Notes: generated by a model from the letters alone, not told the origin. 64,000 nt of DNA from Lysobacteraceae bacterium (GCA_016789405.1 JAEUPQ010000017.1:186001-250000); one strand, 5' to 3'. Positions 46,970 through 56,350 are shown, counted from the first letter of the stretch. Numbers and translations are program-made.

Positions 46970-49545
46970 TGGTGTCGAGGACGGCCGCAGGAGCACTGGC
47001 CTACTTCTCAGGCGTGTGCGTACTCCTGGTCGCGCTGTCGGCGCCGCAGGCGGTCCTCGCGAAGGTTCGCGAGATCGCGCCGGGCGAACTGCCGAGGCTC
47101 GGCGCGGGCGAAGGCCTGGTCGCGATCATCGTCGATACGCGCACGCCGCTGCGCGAGGCGCATTTCCGCGACGACGTGGCCGACGCGGTGGTGGTCCAGT
47201 CCGCGACGATCCGCGCTTTGCCTGCGGGCGCGACGGCGCGACTCTACGCCCTGCCGGCCGGGGAGTACCGCTGGCATCGACTGACGACCCTCTACGGCCT
47301 GCGTTACCTGCTGCACGACCGGCCGGAGATCCGCTTCCGGGTCGAGGCGGGCGTGCTGAATTATCCGGGCGACCTGATCGTGCGCGACGTGATGTCCGAC
47401 CTGCCGCACGTGCAGATGTCCAATCGCGGCCTGCAGGCGATCGATTGGCTGGACGAGACGCATCCGGGCCTGGGCGAGCGCTTCCCGCTGCGCTACACCG
47501 GCCGCTATCCCGATCCGTTTCCCGCGTTCTACCGCGCGCAGCAGGCGCTGGTCGGCAAGCCGCATACCGCGCTGAGCGACGTGCGCCGCCCGCCCACTCC
47601 GGGCGTGCTGCCGCTGCCCGCGCGCGCGCTGTGGCGTCGCGAGCGCATCGGTCGCGCGGACCTCAATCCGCGCGGGGACCGGCTGGTGAAGGTGCTGCAC
47701 GATGCGCAGGGCGAGCACCTGGAAGTGGTCTCGCTGCCGCATGGCCTGCCCACGCCGCTGATGCGCATGTGCTGTCCGATCGACGCGATGGGCTGGGCCG
47801 GCAACGACGTGTTCGTCGTCGCGACCCGCGCGCAGGGCACGGGCATCGTCCACCTGCGCGTGTTCCGTTTCCGCGATGGCGGCGGGAATGGGGCCGCCTT
47901 CGACGTGCTGGAGCGCTGGGTGAACGCGCAGTCCATCGAGATCCTGCCGGAGCGCGACGACATCGTGCTCGTCACGTCGAGCGATCGAAGCGGCAGGCGG
48001 ATGGTGCATCGGCTTCGCATCGACAGTACGCACGCGTTGACGCGCGAAAGCTTCGATCCGTCGACGCGCCTCAATCGCGGCGTCTCCGGGGATCTCGCCT
48101 GGTTCGCCGATGGCCGCGGCCGCTTGCGGGTGGCGGTCGCGAGCGTCGACGACAGCGAAGGCGAAGTGCAGCGCGAGGGCGAAGTCCGTGGCGTCAGGCA
48201 CGACCTGCTGCGCCTGCTGCACGGCATCGATGGCGAGTATGTCGAGGTGCTGCGCTTTGCGGCGGATGCGTTCACGCCGATCAGCCTGTCCTTCGACGGC
48301 GACCGCATCTACGGGCTCGCTGAGCAGGGACGCGGCCAGCGCGACCTCGTGGTCTTCGATGCTGCGACGCGCCGCATGCGCACGTTGTTCAGCCGGCCAG
48401 GCATCGATGTGATGGCGCCGATCCTCGACGGCGCACGCGAACCGGTCGGCGCGATGTACCACCAGGACGGGCACCTGGTCAGCGAGTACTTCGACGCGTC
48501 CGCGCCCGCCACCAATGCGCTGCTGCAAGCGATGTTCCCGGGGCGCAGCGTCGTCGCCTCGGACCGTGCCGCGAACGGCGACCTGCTGGCCTGGGTCGAA
48601 TCCGCGGAGGATCCCGGCGGGCTGCATCACATCGATGCCGCCGCACGGCGCGCGACACTTCTCGAGCGCGAAGCACCATGGCTGGACGGCCATGTCTTCG
48701 TGCCGTCGACCCTGCTGCGCGCGGTCGCGCGCGACGGTACGCCGATCGAAGCGTATCTCTCGCGGCCGGATGGCCGGGGACCGCATCCCCTGGTCCTGCT
48801 GCTGCACGGCGGCCCGGTCGGCGTGCGCGATGCGCGCGGCTTCGACCGCGAAGTGCAATTCCTGGCCTCGCTGGGCTACGCGGTGCTGCAGGTGAATTTC
48901 CGTGGATCCGACGGCTTCGGTACCGCGTTCCGCAGCGGTGCGATGCAAGCCCATGGCTCGCTGATCGAAGACGACATCGATGCTGCGCTGGCCCGCGTGA
49001 TGGACGATCCAGGCATCGACCGGAATCGCATCTGCGCGATCGGCGCGAGCTATGGCGGCTACTCGTCGATGCTGTCGGCGATGCGCTGGCCCGGACGCTT
49101 CCGCTGCGTGGTGTCGATGTCCGGCCTGAGCGACATGCTGCTGTTCTTCACCGCCAGCGACAGCGGCAGCACGCCCACCGGACGGGACGCGCTGGTGCGC
49201 GCGTTCGGCGACCCGGAAACCGAATCCGATGCGCTGTTGCGACGCTCGCCGGCCTATCGCTACCGCGAGTTGCGCGTGCCGTTGATGCTGGTGCATGGCG
49301 ACGACGACCTGCGCGTGGACTTCGAGCACACGCGGCGCCTGGTGCGCATGCTCAACATCGCCGGCGTGAAACCGACGTTGCTGACGGTGCGCGATGCGGG
49401 GCATGCGTTCGAGACGCTGGACGATGTCGAAGCCGTCTGGACCGGCGTCGCCGGCTTCCTGCATCGCCACCTGGCCGTGCAGGAGCCAGTCGCGTCCGGT
49501 GCGAGCCCGGCCGTGTCGCAACCTGCGTCGCCGCGCAGCGAATGA
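46969..49545 (+). CDS. secreted S9 prolyl-oligopeptidase-family peptidase (paralogue B)
   Basis: An 858-residue exported peptidase paralogous to the gene at 40160 along its full length. The signal is LAYFSGVCVLLVALSAPQAVLA. The same N-terminal domain follows (EIAPGELPRLGAGEGLVAI to GRYPDPFPAFYRAQQ), then the propeller and the catalytic domain with GASYGGYS (Ser694), HGDDDL (Asp780) and DAGHAF (His812). The ATG overlaps the zinc-finger gene stop by one base. Identity to paralogue A is obvious in the catalytic domain (VLLLHGGPVGVRDA, LLFFTASDS) and lower in the propeller. Confidence 0.88.
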   Translation: MVSRTAAGALAYFSGVCVLLVALSAPQAVLAKVREIAPGELPRLGAGEGLVAIIVDTRTPLREAHFRDDVADAVVVQSATIRALPAGATARLYALPAGEYRWHRLTTLYGLRYLLHDRPEIRFRVEAGVLNYPGDLIVRDVMSDLPHVQMSNRGLQAIDWLDETHPGLGERFPLRYTGRYPDPFPAFYRAQQALVGKPHTALSDVRRPPTPGVLPLPARALWRRERIGRADLNPRGDRLVKVLHDAQGEHLEVVSLPHGLPTPLMRMCCPIDAMGWAGNDVFVVATRAQGTGIVHLRVFRFRDGGGNGAAFDVLERWVNAQSIEILPERDDIVLVTSSDRSGRRMVHRLRIDSTHALTRESFDPSTRLNRGVSGDLAWFADGRGRLRVAVASVDDSEGEVQREGEVRGVRHDLLRLLHGIDGEYVEVLRFAADAFTPISLSFDGDRIYGLAEQGRGQRDLVVFDAATRRMRTLFSRPGIDVMAPILDGAREPVGAMYHQDGHLVSEYFDASAPATNALLQAMFPGRSVVASDRAANGDLLAWVESAEDPGGLHHIDAAARRATLLEREAPWLDGHVFVPSTLLRAVARDGTPIEAYLSRPDGRGPHPLVLLLHGGPVGVRDARGFDREVQFLASLGYAVLQVNFRGSDGFGTAFRSGAMQAHGSLIEDDIDAALARVMDDPGIDRNRICAIGASYGGYSSMLSAMRWPGRFRCVVSMSGLSDMLLFFTASDSGSTPTGRDALVRAFGDPETESDALLRRSPAYRYRELRVPLMLVHGDDDLRVDFEHTRRLVRMLNIAGVKPTLLTVRDAGHAFETLDDVEAVWTGVAGFLHRHLAVQEPVASGASPAVSQPASPRSE

Positions 49546-49784
49546 TGCCGCTGGTCGGCGAACGTTCGCCTGCCATCACGATTCCGCGCTGAAACCGTCG
49601 CCGGCGTGGCCGCCAGCGTGCGTGCGGCGCGTTGACGGCAGTGGCGATCGTCGATCGCCAGCGGTGCAGGGAACGGGCGCTGCCGCGCCGACACCGGGCC
49701 GCATGCGGCTCCGGCCAGGACGCACTGGGCGGGATGCCCGGCCATGGATCGCTTCAATGGATCACAGGTCGAAGGAAAAGACGC

Positions 49785-51284
49785 ATGAACGCTTACAGAC
49801 GTACACGGATGGCGCTCGCGCCGCTGTCGCTGGCCCTGTCGTCGCTGGCGATGCTGTCGCTGGCACCGACCGCCGCGCGCGCGCAGAGCTGGGAAATGGC
49901 CTCCGGGCTGCCGACCCAGCGCGACGTGCACCGCGGCACCAGGGAAATCCGCAATTGCCTCAATCCCGGGGGCGTGCTCAGCGTGGGCACCACCACGCCC
50001 GGTGGCGTGAATCCGAACACCAACATGCTGATCGAACGCCTGACCGCCGGTGCGGGACTGGTCTTCCGCTTCCAGTACGACACCGGGCAACAGCCCGAAC
50101 AGGCCGCGCAGGTGACCGAATTCCGCGATGGCACCGGTTTCGCGGTCGTCGGCAGCCTCGATCCCCTCAACGCCGCCGCGCCGCAGTCGCGCTTCATCGT
50201 CACCAAGGTCGATTGCAACGGCCAGCCGCTGTGGCGGTTCTCCTACGGCGACACCACCGAGGTGAACACCGGCTGGGACATCCTGCAGGCGGGCTCGGGC
50301 ACCGCCGCGTCCGGCACGGCGGCAGGCGACCTGGTCGCGCTGGGCCGCTATCACAAGCCTGCGGCGGGCGGCCTGCCGGCGGTCTATCGCGCACGCATCG
50401 CGCGCACCCGCGTCAACGGCACGCCGATCTGGGTGCGCGACTACCAGACGTCGATCGTGGGCGACTTCGAACTGCATGCGATCGCCGAGCTGGTGCCGGT
50501 GCTGCCCAACGCCACCGGCGATCTGGTCGCCGTCGGCCGTATCGGCGGCGAGGCGGCGGTGCTCCAGGTCAATGGCAACACGGGTGCGGTGGTGTGTACC
50601 GCCCGCATGCGCGGCCTGGGAACTGCGCAGTACCACGACGTGGTGCCGGTGAAGACCATCGCAGGCACGCCGGAATTCATCGCAGTGGGTGAGACCGCCG
50701 CGGCCGGTGCTGCGTCGCAGGTCTACCTCTCGCGCTTCGTGCCCAACTGCCTGCTGCGCGTGCATACGCACTGGGGCGCGACCGCGGACCGCGAGATCGG
50801 CTGGGGCGGCGACCTCACCCTCACGACGACGGTCGCCGGCGTGGGGGCGGGCGTGCTGCTGTTCGGTGGCGAGGTGAACGGCAACTACAACGGCGCGTTC
50901 AGCCAGGACGCGTTCACGCATCTGGCGAATCCGCAGACACTGCTGCCGCTACCCGGTGGCCTGGGCAAGCGCTACGGTACGCAGGGCGCGCTCGCCGAGA
51001 AGGCGCTGACGCTGTCTTCCGCGAACAACGGCGCGTACTTCGCGGGGCTTTCGACCACCAACTGGCTCGCCAACGGCGATCCGCAGCACGCGCTCACCGC
51101 GCGGGCCTCGGTCAATGCGCTCAAGACCAACTGCGCGGTCGACTGGCAGCCGCCTGCGATCAATCTCGCGCTGGCCAGCCAGACCTATGGCGTCACGCTG
51201 ATCACGCGCAGCGCGCAGCAGGAACCGCTGCCGGCACGGCAGTTCGTGCAGAACCAGACGCTGTGCTGCGGCGTGGGGCCGTGA
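49785..51284 (+). CDS. secreted protein of unknown function
   Basis: A 499-residue exported protein. A long signal peptide (residues 1-34) ends at ARAQS. Scattered cysteines (NCLNPGG, KVDCNGQ, VVCTARM, PNCLLRV, TNCAVDW, TLCCGVGP) suggest disulfides. The body alternates short strands and Gly-rich turns, with segments like GDLVALGRYH, GDLVAVGRIGG and PEFIAVGETA recurring, which hints at a propeller-like repeat. No family was recognised. AAGGAAA lies eight bases before the ATG. It is followed by a strong terminator shared with the next convergent gene. Confidence 0.75.
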   Translation: MNAYRRTRMALAPLSLALSSLAMLSLAPTAARAQSWEMASGLPTQRDVHRGTREIRNCLNPGGVLSVGTTTPGGVNPNTNMLIERLTAGAGLVFRFQYDTGQQPEQAAQVTEFRDGTGFAVVGSLDPLNAAAPQSRFIVTKVDCNGQPLWRFSYGDTTEVNTGWDILQAGSGTAASGTAAGDLVALGRYHKPAAGGLPAVYRARIARTRVNGTPIWVRDYQTSIVGDFELHAIAELVPVLPNATGDLVAVGRIGGEAAVLQVNGNTGAVVCTARMRGLGTAQYHDVVPVKTIAGTPEFIAVGETAAAGAASQVYLSRFVPNCLLRVHTHWGATADREIGWGGDLTLTTTVAGVGAGVLLFGGEVNGNYNGAFSQDAFTHLANPQTLLPLPGGLGKRYGTQGALAEKALTLSSANNGAYFAGLSTTNWLANGDPQHALTARASVNALKTNCAVDWQPPAINLALASQTYGVTLITRSAQQEPLPARQFVQNQTLCCGVGP

Positions 51285-51299
51285 TCGCGGCGTGAAGAT

Positions 51300-51336
51300 C
51301 GAAACCTCGCCCGGCGAGATGTCGGGCGAGGTTTCG
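51300..51336. terminator. bidirectional terminator
   Basis: Perfect 14-bp inverted repeat CGAAACCTCGCCCG / CGGGCGAGGTTTCG with a 9-base loop between convergent genes. TTTC at the right end and GAAA at the left give a short U-run in each direction. Confidence 0.8.
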
Positions 51337-51365
51337 CGCCGGGGCCGCGCTCGGTCGAGGCTGGC

Positions 51366-52031
51366 TCAGCCGCGGCGCATCCACCAGAGGAACAGCGCGA
51401 ACAGCGCGCCGACCACCAGCGCGATCCTGGCCAGGATGCCGAATCGCGTGATCTGTCCGGGCAGGGCGTCGCGATTGCGATCGCCGTAGTAGAGGCGCGC
51501 GCGGATCGCCTTCGGCTCCAGGTTCACGCGATCCTGCAGGTCGAGGCCGACGTGCACCACCGTGTCGTGCTCGAAGCTGTAGGCATGGCCTTCGCGAGCG
51601 ACCCAGGCGGCCTGCGGCGATGCGCCGGTATTCACCACGCTCTCGCCCATGAACGCGGAGCGGATGCTGAGCACGCTGAGGTTGATCGGGATGCCGCAGG
51701 GCTCGCGTGCTTCGGGGCATTCGATGCCGATCTCGATCAGCGCTTCGCTGTCGGCCTTCGGGTCCGGGCGCGTCGCCGCGTAATCGATCAGCAGGGTCAC
51801 CGGTCCCTTGCTGGCGTCGTACTTGAAGGCGCCGACATCCAGGCCGCTGAGGTCTTTCGCCTGGGCCTGGATTTCCGGCCCGGTCCAGGTCTTGTCGACC
51901 AGGATCTCGAGCGGCTTGTCGGGATCTTTGCTTTCGAGGGGCATTGGCAATGCGTTCGATTGCGCACGCGTCGCGAATGCGGCAGGCAGCAGGGCAAGGG
52001 CGAGCAGGGACGTCAGCGTGCGGAGGGTCAT
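51366..52031 (-). CDS. exported membrane-anchored protein of unknown function
   Basis: A 221-residue protein with an N-terminal signal (LTSLLALALLPAAFATRAQS) and a C-terminal anchor (FGILARIALVVGALFALFLWWMRRG). The domain between (DKPLEILVDKTWTGPEIQAQ, then VTLLIDYAATRPDPKADSEA) contains one Cys pair, CPEAREPC, probably a disulfide. I do not recognise it. It would face the periplasm. The next gene on the same strand (52111-52473) may be co-transcribed with it. Confidence 0.7.
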   Translation of the reverse strand: MTLRTLTSLLALALLPAAFATRAQSNALPMPLESKDPDKPLEILVDKTWTGPEIQAQAKDLSGLDVGAFKYDASKGPVTLLIDYAATRPDPKADSEALIEIGIECPEAREPCGIPINLSVLSIRSAFMGESVVNTGASPQAAWVAREGHAYSFEHDTVVHVGLDLQDRVNLEPKAIRARLYYGDRNRDALPGQITRFGILARIALVVGALFALFLWWMRRG

Positions 52032-52110
52032 CGGATCGGTCTGGTTGGAAGTGCGTGGAGAACAGGGTCTGCCGGAAGGGGGCGGGACGCGTTTTGCGGC
52101 GCGTGTGGCT

Positions 52111-52473
52111 TCATTCGATCAGTCGCCATCCGCCGGGGCCGTCGAACAGCGTGGCCTGCGTGCGGATGCGCTCGGGCTCGTCCTTCACGGGCGGGAAACT
52201 CGCGCGATAGGTGATGTCGCATACGTAGACCCGGTCCTTGCCGGTGCAACGGTGGACGACGGCGTCGTGCAGCCTGATGTCGAATCGAACGTCCTTGAAG
52301 CCGCCGGCCGAACCCAGGTTGATCCGCACGCCGCCACGATCGTTCTGGTGTTCGAAGAAGTCGTCCAGTGCGCCCTGGACGTCGTCGTGGTCCGGCGGGC
52401 CTTTCGCGCCGCAGCCGAGCAGCCCGGCGACCAGCAGGCTGGCCAGCGCAGCGAATCGAGTCTTGTCAGGCAT
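52111..52473 (-). CDS. small lipoprotein of unknown function
   Basis: A 120-residue protein starting with a lipoprotein signal (LASLLVAGLLGCGAKG; lipobox Cys at residue 21). The mature domain (VQGALDDFFEHQNDRGGVRIN, then VHRCTGKDRVYVCDITYRA) has a probable disulfide and ends in ATLFDGPGGWRLIE. The shape resembles small beta-sheet lipoproteins that read as DUF entries; I cannot name one. GGGGAG lies 11 bases before the ATG. Confidence 0.72.
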   Translation of the reverse strand: MPDKTRFAALASLLVAGLLGCGAKGPPDHDDVQGALDDFFEHQNDRGGVRINLGSAGGFKDVRFDIRLHDAVVHRCTGKDRVYVCDITYRASFPPVKDEPERIRTQATLFDGPGGWRLIE

Positions 52474-52538
52474 CGTGTCTGGCGCTCCCCGGCGCGTGTC
52501 TGCGGCGCGAGCATAGCCGTTACGATGCCGCAGCAGCA

Positions 52539-54353
52539 TCAGGGCTGGTAGGTCACCTTCAGTGTCGCCGTCGCGCCGTTGCCGATCCACAGGTAATGGA
52601 TGGCGATCTGGTTGCTGGCGAAGCGGAGTTTCAACTGGGTACGGCCACTGCGGTTGATTGCGGCGAGCCCGGCGGCGGTGAAGGGTGTGCTGGCCTGCGT
52701 GCCGCCCGTGAAGGGCGTCAGTTCGGCGACAGCGCTGGCCGTCGCCGTTGCGGCCCAGTCGCCGGTGTCGATCGTGCAGGTGCCGAAGCACCCCGTCCGG
52801 GCGTCCACCAGCAGGCGATTGCCGGCCGGATTGCTCCACGGATCTCCGGATGCGCTGCGATAGGTCACGGTGAGCGTGGCGGACTGGATCGTCGCGCCAT
52901 CGGGCAGCGAGGACGTGTCGAACGACAGCAGGCTGCGATTGAACTTGCCGTCCGTGCCGCGGCCGATGGCGAGACCGAGGCTGGATTCCAGTGTGCCGAC
53001 GGCTGCGGCCGTGCCATCGGCACTTGCTTTCACGTAGCCGTCGTTGGCATCTTCGTTGTTGAACGTTGTGGTCGCCGATCCGCCGCCACCGCCTCCGCTC
53101 ACGGTGACGTTCACCTGTGGCGAGACACCCGTGTTGCCCGCAAGGTCGACGGCGCGCGCTGCGATCGCGTGTGCGCCGTTGCTGGCCGTCGTGCTGTCCC
53201 ATGCGAAGGCATAGGGCGCGCTGGCATCGCTGCCGATGGTCGCGCCATCGAGCAGGAATTCCACGCGTTGCACGCCGACGTCGTCGCTCGCCGTGGCCGT
53301 GATCGCGACCGATCCGCTGACGGTCGCGCTGTTCGCGGGAGACGTGACGGTGGCTGTCGGCGCGACGCCGTCGAGGTTGTCGAGACCGAAGAAGCGCGTG
53401 ATGTGGTAGCTCGAGCACAGGTTCACGTCGAGGATGTAGGCGCCGGCGGTGCCGCATTGCGTCTCGCCCGTGCCCGGATCCACCGGCGTGCCATGGCCCA
53501 TGCCGGTGATGGCCCAGGTTTCCACGCGCGCCGCGCCGGTCGCGTCGCGGTACACGCGATGCGGATATCCGCCGATGGTTTCGCTGACGTCGGCGGTCTG
53601 GTCGACGCCATGGACATTCGTCCACTGCTCCATGCTCTCGGTGAGGTTCATCGGCCGCACCGTGTAGTCGGCATCGCCGTGCCAGATCGAGACGATCGGC
53701 CACGGGCCGGTCCATGTCGATGCCGCGCGCACCTTGTCGCCCCACTGCGCCGGTGTCAGGTTGCTGCCCGGATTCATGCACGAAAACGCTGCGCTCTGGC
53801 CGACACCGCATCGATACGGGATGCCGGCGATGATCGCGCCGCCCGCGAACACGTCCGGATAGCTCGCGAGCATGACCGACGTCATGGCACCGCCTGCGGA
53901 CAGGCCGGTGACGTAGACACGAGACGGCGCGATGCCGTGGTCGGCGATCATCCGGTCGACCATCTGCTTGATCGACAGCGCTTCGCCCTGGCCTCGCGTG
54001 ATGTCGCCGTTCTCGAACCAGTTGAAGCAGCTGCTGCTGTTGTTCGCGGACTGTTGCTGCGGCAGCAGCAGCGCGAAGCGGAAGCGATCGGCGAACAGCT
54101 GCCAGCCGGTTTCGTTGTCGTAGCTCGACGCGCTCTGCGCACAGCCATGCAGCGCGACCACCATCGGCGCACCTGCAGGCAGGTCGGTCGGGACATGCTT
54201 GAACATCCGCAGGTTGCCCGGATTGCTGCCGAATCCGGTGACTTCGACCTGCGCCCAGGCCGTGGATGCGGACAGCAGGCAAAGCAGGGCGAGGGGACGG
54301 GCGACGCGATGCGCGAGCCCATGATTGCGCGAGGATTGCAGCATGGCGGACAT
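52539..54353 (-). CDS. secreted PHB-depolymerase-family esterase with Ig-like and C-terminal accessory domains
   Basis: A 604-residue exported enzyme. The signal ends at TAWAQ. The esterase domain (about 37-330) has oxyanion VALHGCAQSAS, nucleophile GLSAGG (Ser152), acid WHGDADYTV and catalytic His GMGHGTP. Linker domains follow: an Ig-like module (PTATVTSPANSATVSGSVAI to ARAVDLAGNTG) and, after a Gly run, a DNRLRE-like beta domain (FNRSLLSFDTSSLPDGATIQ). CE1/PHB-depolymerase relatives hydrolyse polyesters, feruloyl or acetyl esters; which one is not decided by sequence. AGGAGG lies nine bases before the ATG. Confidence 0.87.
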   Translation of the reverse strand: MSAMLQSSRNHGLAHRVARPLALLCLLSASTAWAQVEVTGFGSNPGNLRMFKHVPTDLPAGAPMVVALHGCAQSASSYDNETGWQLFADRFRFALLLPQQQSANNSSSCFNWFENGDITRGQGEALSIKQMVDRMIADHGIAPSRVYVTGLSAGGAMTSVMLASYPDVFAGGAIIAGIPYRCGVGQSAAFSCMNPGSNLTPAQWGDKVRAASTWTGPWPIVSIWHGDADYTVRPMNLTESMEQWTNVHGVDQTADVSETIGGYPHRVYRDATGAARVETWAITGMGHGTPVDPGTGETQCGTAGAYILDVNLCSSYHITRFFGLDNLDGVAPTATVTSPANSATVSGSVAITATASDDVGVQRVEFLLDGATIGSDASAPYAFAWDSTTASNGAHAIAARAVDLAGNTGVSPQVNVTVSGGGGGGSATTTFNNEDANDGYVKASADGTAAAVGTLESSLGLAIGRGTDGKFNRSLLSFDTSSLPDGATIQSATLTVTYRSASGDPWSNPAGNRLLVDARTGCFGTCTIDTGDWAATATASAVAELTPFTGGTQASTPFTAAGLAAINRSGRTQLKLRFASNQIAIHYLWIGNGATATLKVTYQP

Positions 54354-54512
54354 GGACGGTGCCTCCTGCGGATGGTGCGCGCAGTGGGCCACAGGCGCGA
54401 GCGACCCGACATTGGTCGTTGGGGCAAGCTGCGCTGCAGCATTGCGCGGCATCGTCGCCGAAACCCGCCTTGGCTATGCTGTGACGGCCAGTCACGCGAG
54501 AGGAAGACCGTC

Positions 54513-55286
54513 GTGAACCCGATCGAGCCGATGCCCGAGGATGCGCGTCCCTTCGTGGTGCCGTGCGCGACACTGGGGTTTGGCGCGCCGTGGCGCTGGC
54601 TGCGCGCAGGCTGGCGGGATCTCCGCGCGGCGCCGGGCCTGTCGATGCTGTTCGGCCTGGTCATCGTGCTGGTCAGCGCCGGCATCTCGCTGCTGGCCTG
54701 GTGGCTGGGGCGCTTCGCGCTGCTCGCAACGCTGCTGTCGGGCTTCGTGTTCGTGGCGCCGCTGATCTGCGTCGGCCTGTACTGCGTCAGTCGCGCGCTT
54801 CAGAAGGGACGGCGACCGACGCTCGCCGACGCGTTCGTGCTGGCGCGCCGCGTGATCGGCCAGGCGGGCGTCTTCGCGATCGTCCAGGGCGTGATCGTCC
54901 TGCTGTGGTCGCGTGCGGGCATGATGGTGGGTGCGTTCTTTCCGATCGATGAAAGCAATGCGCATGCAATGTGGGAATTCCTCGCGATCGGCTCGCTGGT
55001 CGGCGCCGTCTTCGCGGCCCTGACGTTCGCGATCGCGGCCTTCTCGCTGCCGATGATCGCCGACCGCGACGTCGACATGATCACCGCCGGCATTTCCAGC
55101 GTGAATGCGGTGCTGCGCAACAAGGCGGTGATGTGCCTGTGGGCCGCGATCATCGTCGCGGTGACTGCGATCGGATTCGCGACGGCACTGCTTGGCCTGG
55201 GTGTGCTGATGCCGTGGCTGGCCTATGCCGCCTGGCATGCCTATCGCGAGACGCTGGATGCCTCCGGTTGGGCCGAATTGCCCTGA
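54513..55286 (+). CDS. DUF2189 integral membrane protein
   Basis: A 257-residue protein with about six transmembrane helices in three regions (SMLFGLVIVLVSAGISLLAW, LLATLLSGFVFVAPLICVGL, FLAIGSLVGAVFAALTFAIA). The N-terminal PWRWLRAGWRDLRAAPGLSM and the LPMIADRDVDMITA stretch match DUF2189, which is common in proteobacteria next to cytochrome oxidase genes, though none are here. The GTG start has AGAGGAAG six bases upstream. Its last 46 bases overlap the end of a convergent hydrolase gene. Confidence 0.82.
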   Translation: MNPIEPMPEDARPFVVPCATLGFGAPWRWLRAGWRDLRAAPGLSMLFGLVIVLVSAGISLLAWWLGRFALLATLLSGFVFVAPLICVGLYCVSRALQKGRRPTLADAFVLARRVIGQAGVFAIVQGVIVLLWSRAGMMVGAFFPIDESNAHAMWEFLAIGSLVGAVFAALTFAIAAFSLPMIADRDVDMITAGISSVNAVLRNKAVMCLWAAIIVAVTAIGFATALLGLGVLMPWLAYAAWHAYRETLDASGWAELP

Positions 55287-56350
55287 GGCTGCGTTTTCGG
55301 CAGCCGCGCCGCATGGATCATGCGGATGATGCGATACAGGTCGCCGTCGTCGAAGCGATAGGCATGTTCGGTATCGACCCGGTGCACCATCACCAGCGCG
55401 TGCCTGGGATAGACGCCCAGCATGTGGACGCCGACGCCCGTGTGATAGAACGACGGCGCTTCGTCCGCGCGCTCCGGTACCAGCACGTTCCACAGCATGC
55501 CGTATGCCAGGCCGTATGCCTCGTTCTCGATCGAATAGGGCCGGGTGCTGCGCGAAATCCATTCTTCCGGCAGGATCCGTCGCCCCTTCCAGACCCCGCG
55601 CTGCAGGTACAGCTGGCCGAAGAGGGCGAGGTCGTGCGCGCTCATCCGGAAGTGCCATGCGGGATATCGCGACTTGTCGCGCTCGTAGCTGTAGTAGCCA
55701 TCGGCGCCGGACGAGGCTGGCCGGCCATCGGCTTCCGCGATCACGATCCGGTTGCGGTAGTCCAGCATGCCCAGTGGTTTCGCGATCTCGCGATCGAATG
55801 CGTCGTACAGGCGTTCGCCCATGGCCCGTTCCAGCACGCGGCCGGCAACGTTGAAGTCCCAGTTGTTGTAGTAATAGTACGTACCGGGCGGATGGCTCGC
55901 CCGCGTTGGTCGCGTGGCGGACATGCCCTCTGATTCCGCGGCGGCCGGATGGTAGACCCCCGATCGAGACTTCAGCAGATCTTCGAGTCGCGCCTGCTTT
56001 TCTGCATCGGTCAGTGAGGGCGGGATGTCGTCGATGCCCAGCGTGTCCAGCGTGGCGTCCAGGTCGATGCGACCTCGCGAGACTTCGATGCCGTACAGCG
56101 CATTCAGCAAGGGCTTGCGCATGGAATGCAGCAGCAGCTTGCGACGGATGTCGCCGTATTCGAAGAAGACCTTGCCATCGTGGAGCAGCAGCAGGCTGTC
56201 GGAGCCGAGGTCGCGCAGGGTGTCGCGAAGCCGATCCAGGCCTTCGCGGGAATATCCCGCCTGCTCGGGACTGATCCGCGCGAACGCATCGTTCGCATGG
56301 GCCGGCAGCATGCCGAGCACCAGCAGCAGGCCGAGGGCAATGGCACGCAT
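55241..56350 (-). CDS. secreted serine hydrolase, beta-lactamase fold
   Basis: A 369-residue exported enzyme. The signal peptide ends at PAHAN. Motifs: HSMRKPLL (Ser76-Lys79, SxxK), YNN (Tyr161, Asn163, YxN) and YHTGVGVH, in the place of the third box. This is the class C/EstB-like group. It is not a close paralogue of the lipoprotein at 24255, which has a lipobox and different spacing. GGAG lies six bases before the ATG. Beta-lactam, ester or amide substrates are possible. Confidence 0.82.
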   Translation of the reverse strand: MRAIALGLLLVLGMLPAHANDAFARISPEQAGYSREGLDRLRDTLRDLGSDSLLLLHDGKVFFEYGDIRRKLLLHSMRKPLLNALYGIEVSRGRIDLDATLDTLGIDDIPPSLTDAEKQARLEDLLKSRSGVYHPAAAESEGMSATRPTRASHPPGTYYYYNNWDFNVAGRVLERAMGERLYDAFDREIAKPLGMLDYRNRIVIAEADGRPASSGADGYYSYERDKSRYPAWHFRMSAHDLALFGQLYLQRGVWKGRRILPEEWISRSTRPYSIENEAYGLAYGMLWNVLVPERADEAPSFYHTGVGVHMLGVYPRHALVMVHRVDTEHAYRFDDGDLYRIIRMIHAARLPKTQPQGNSAQPEASSVSR

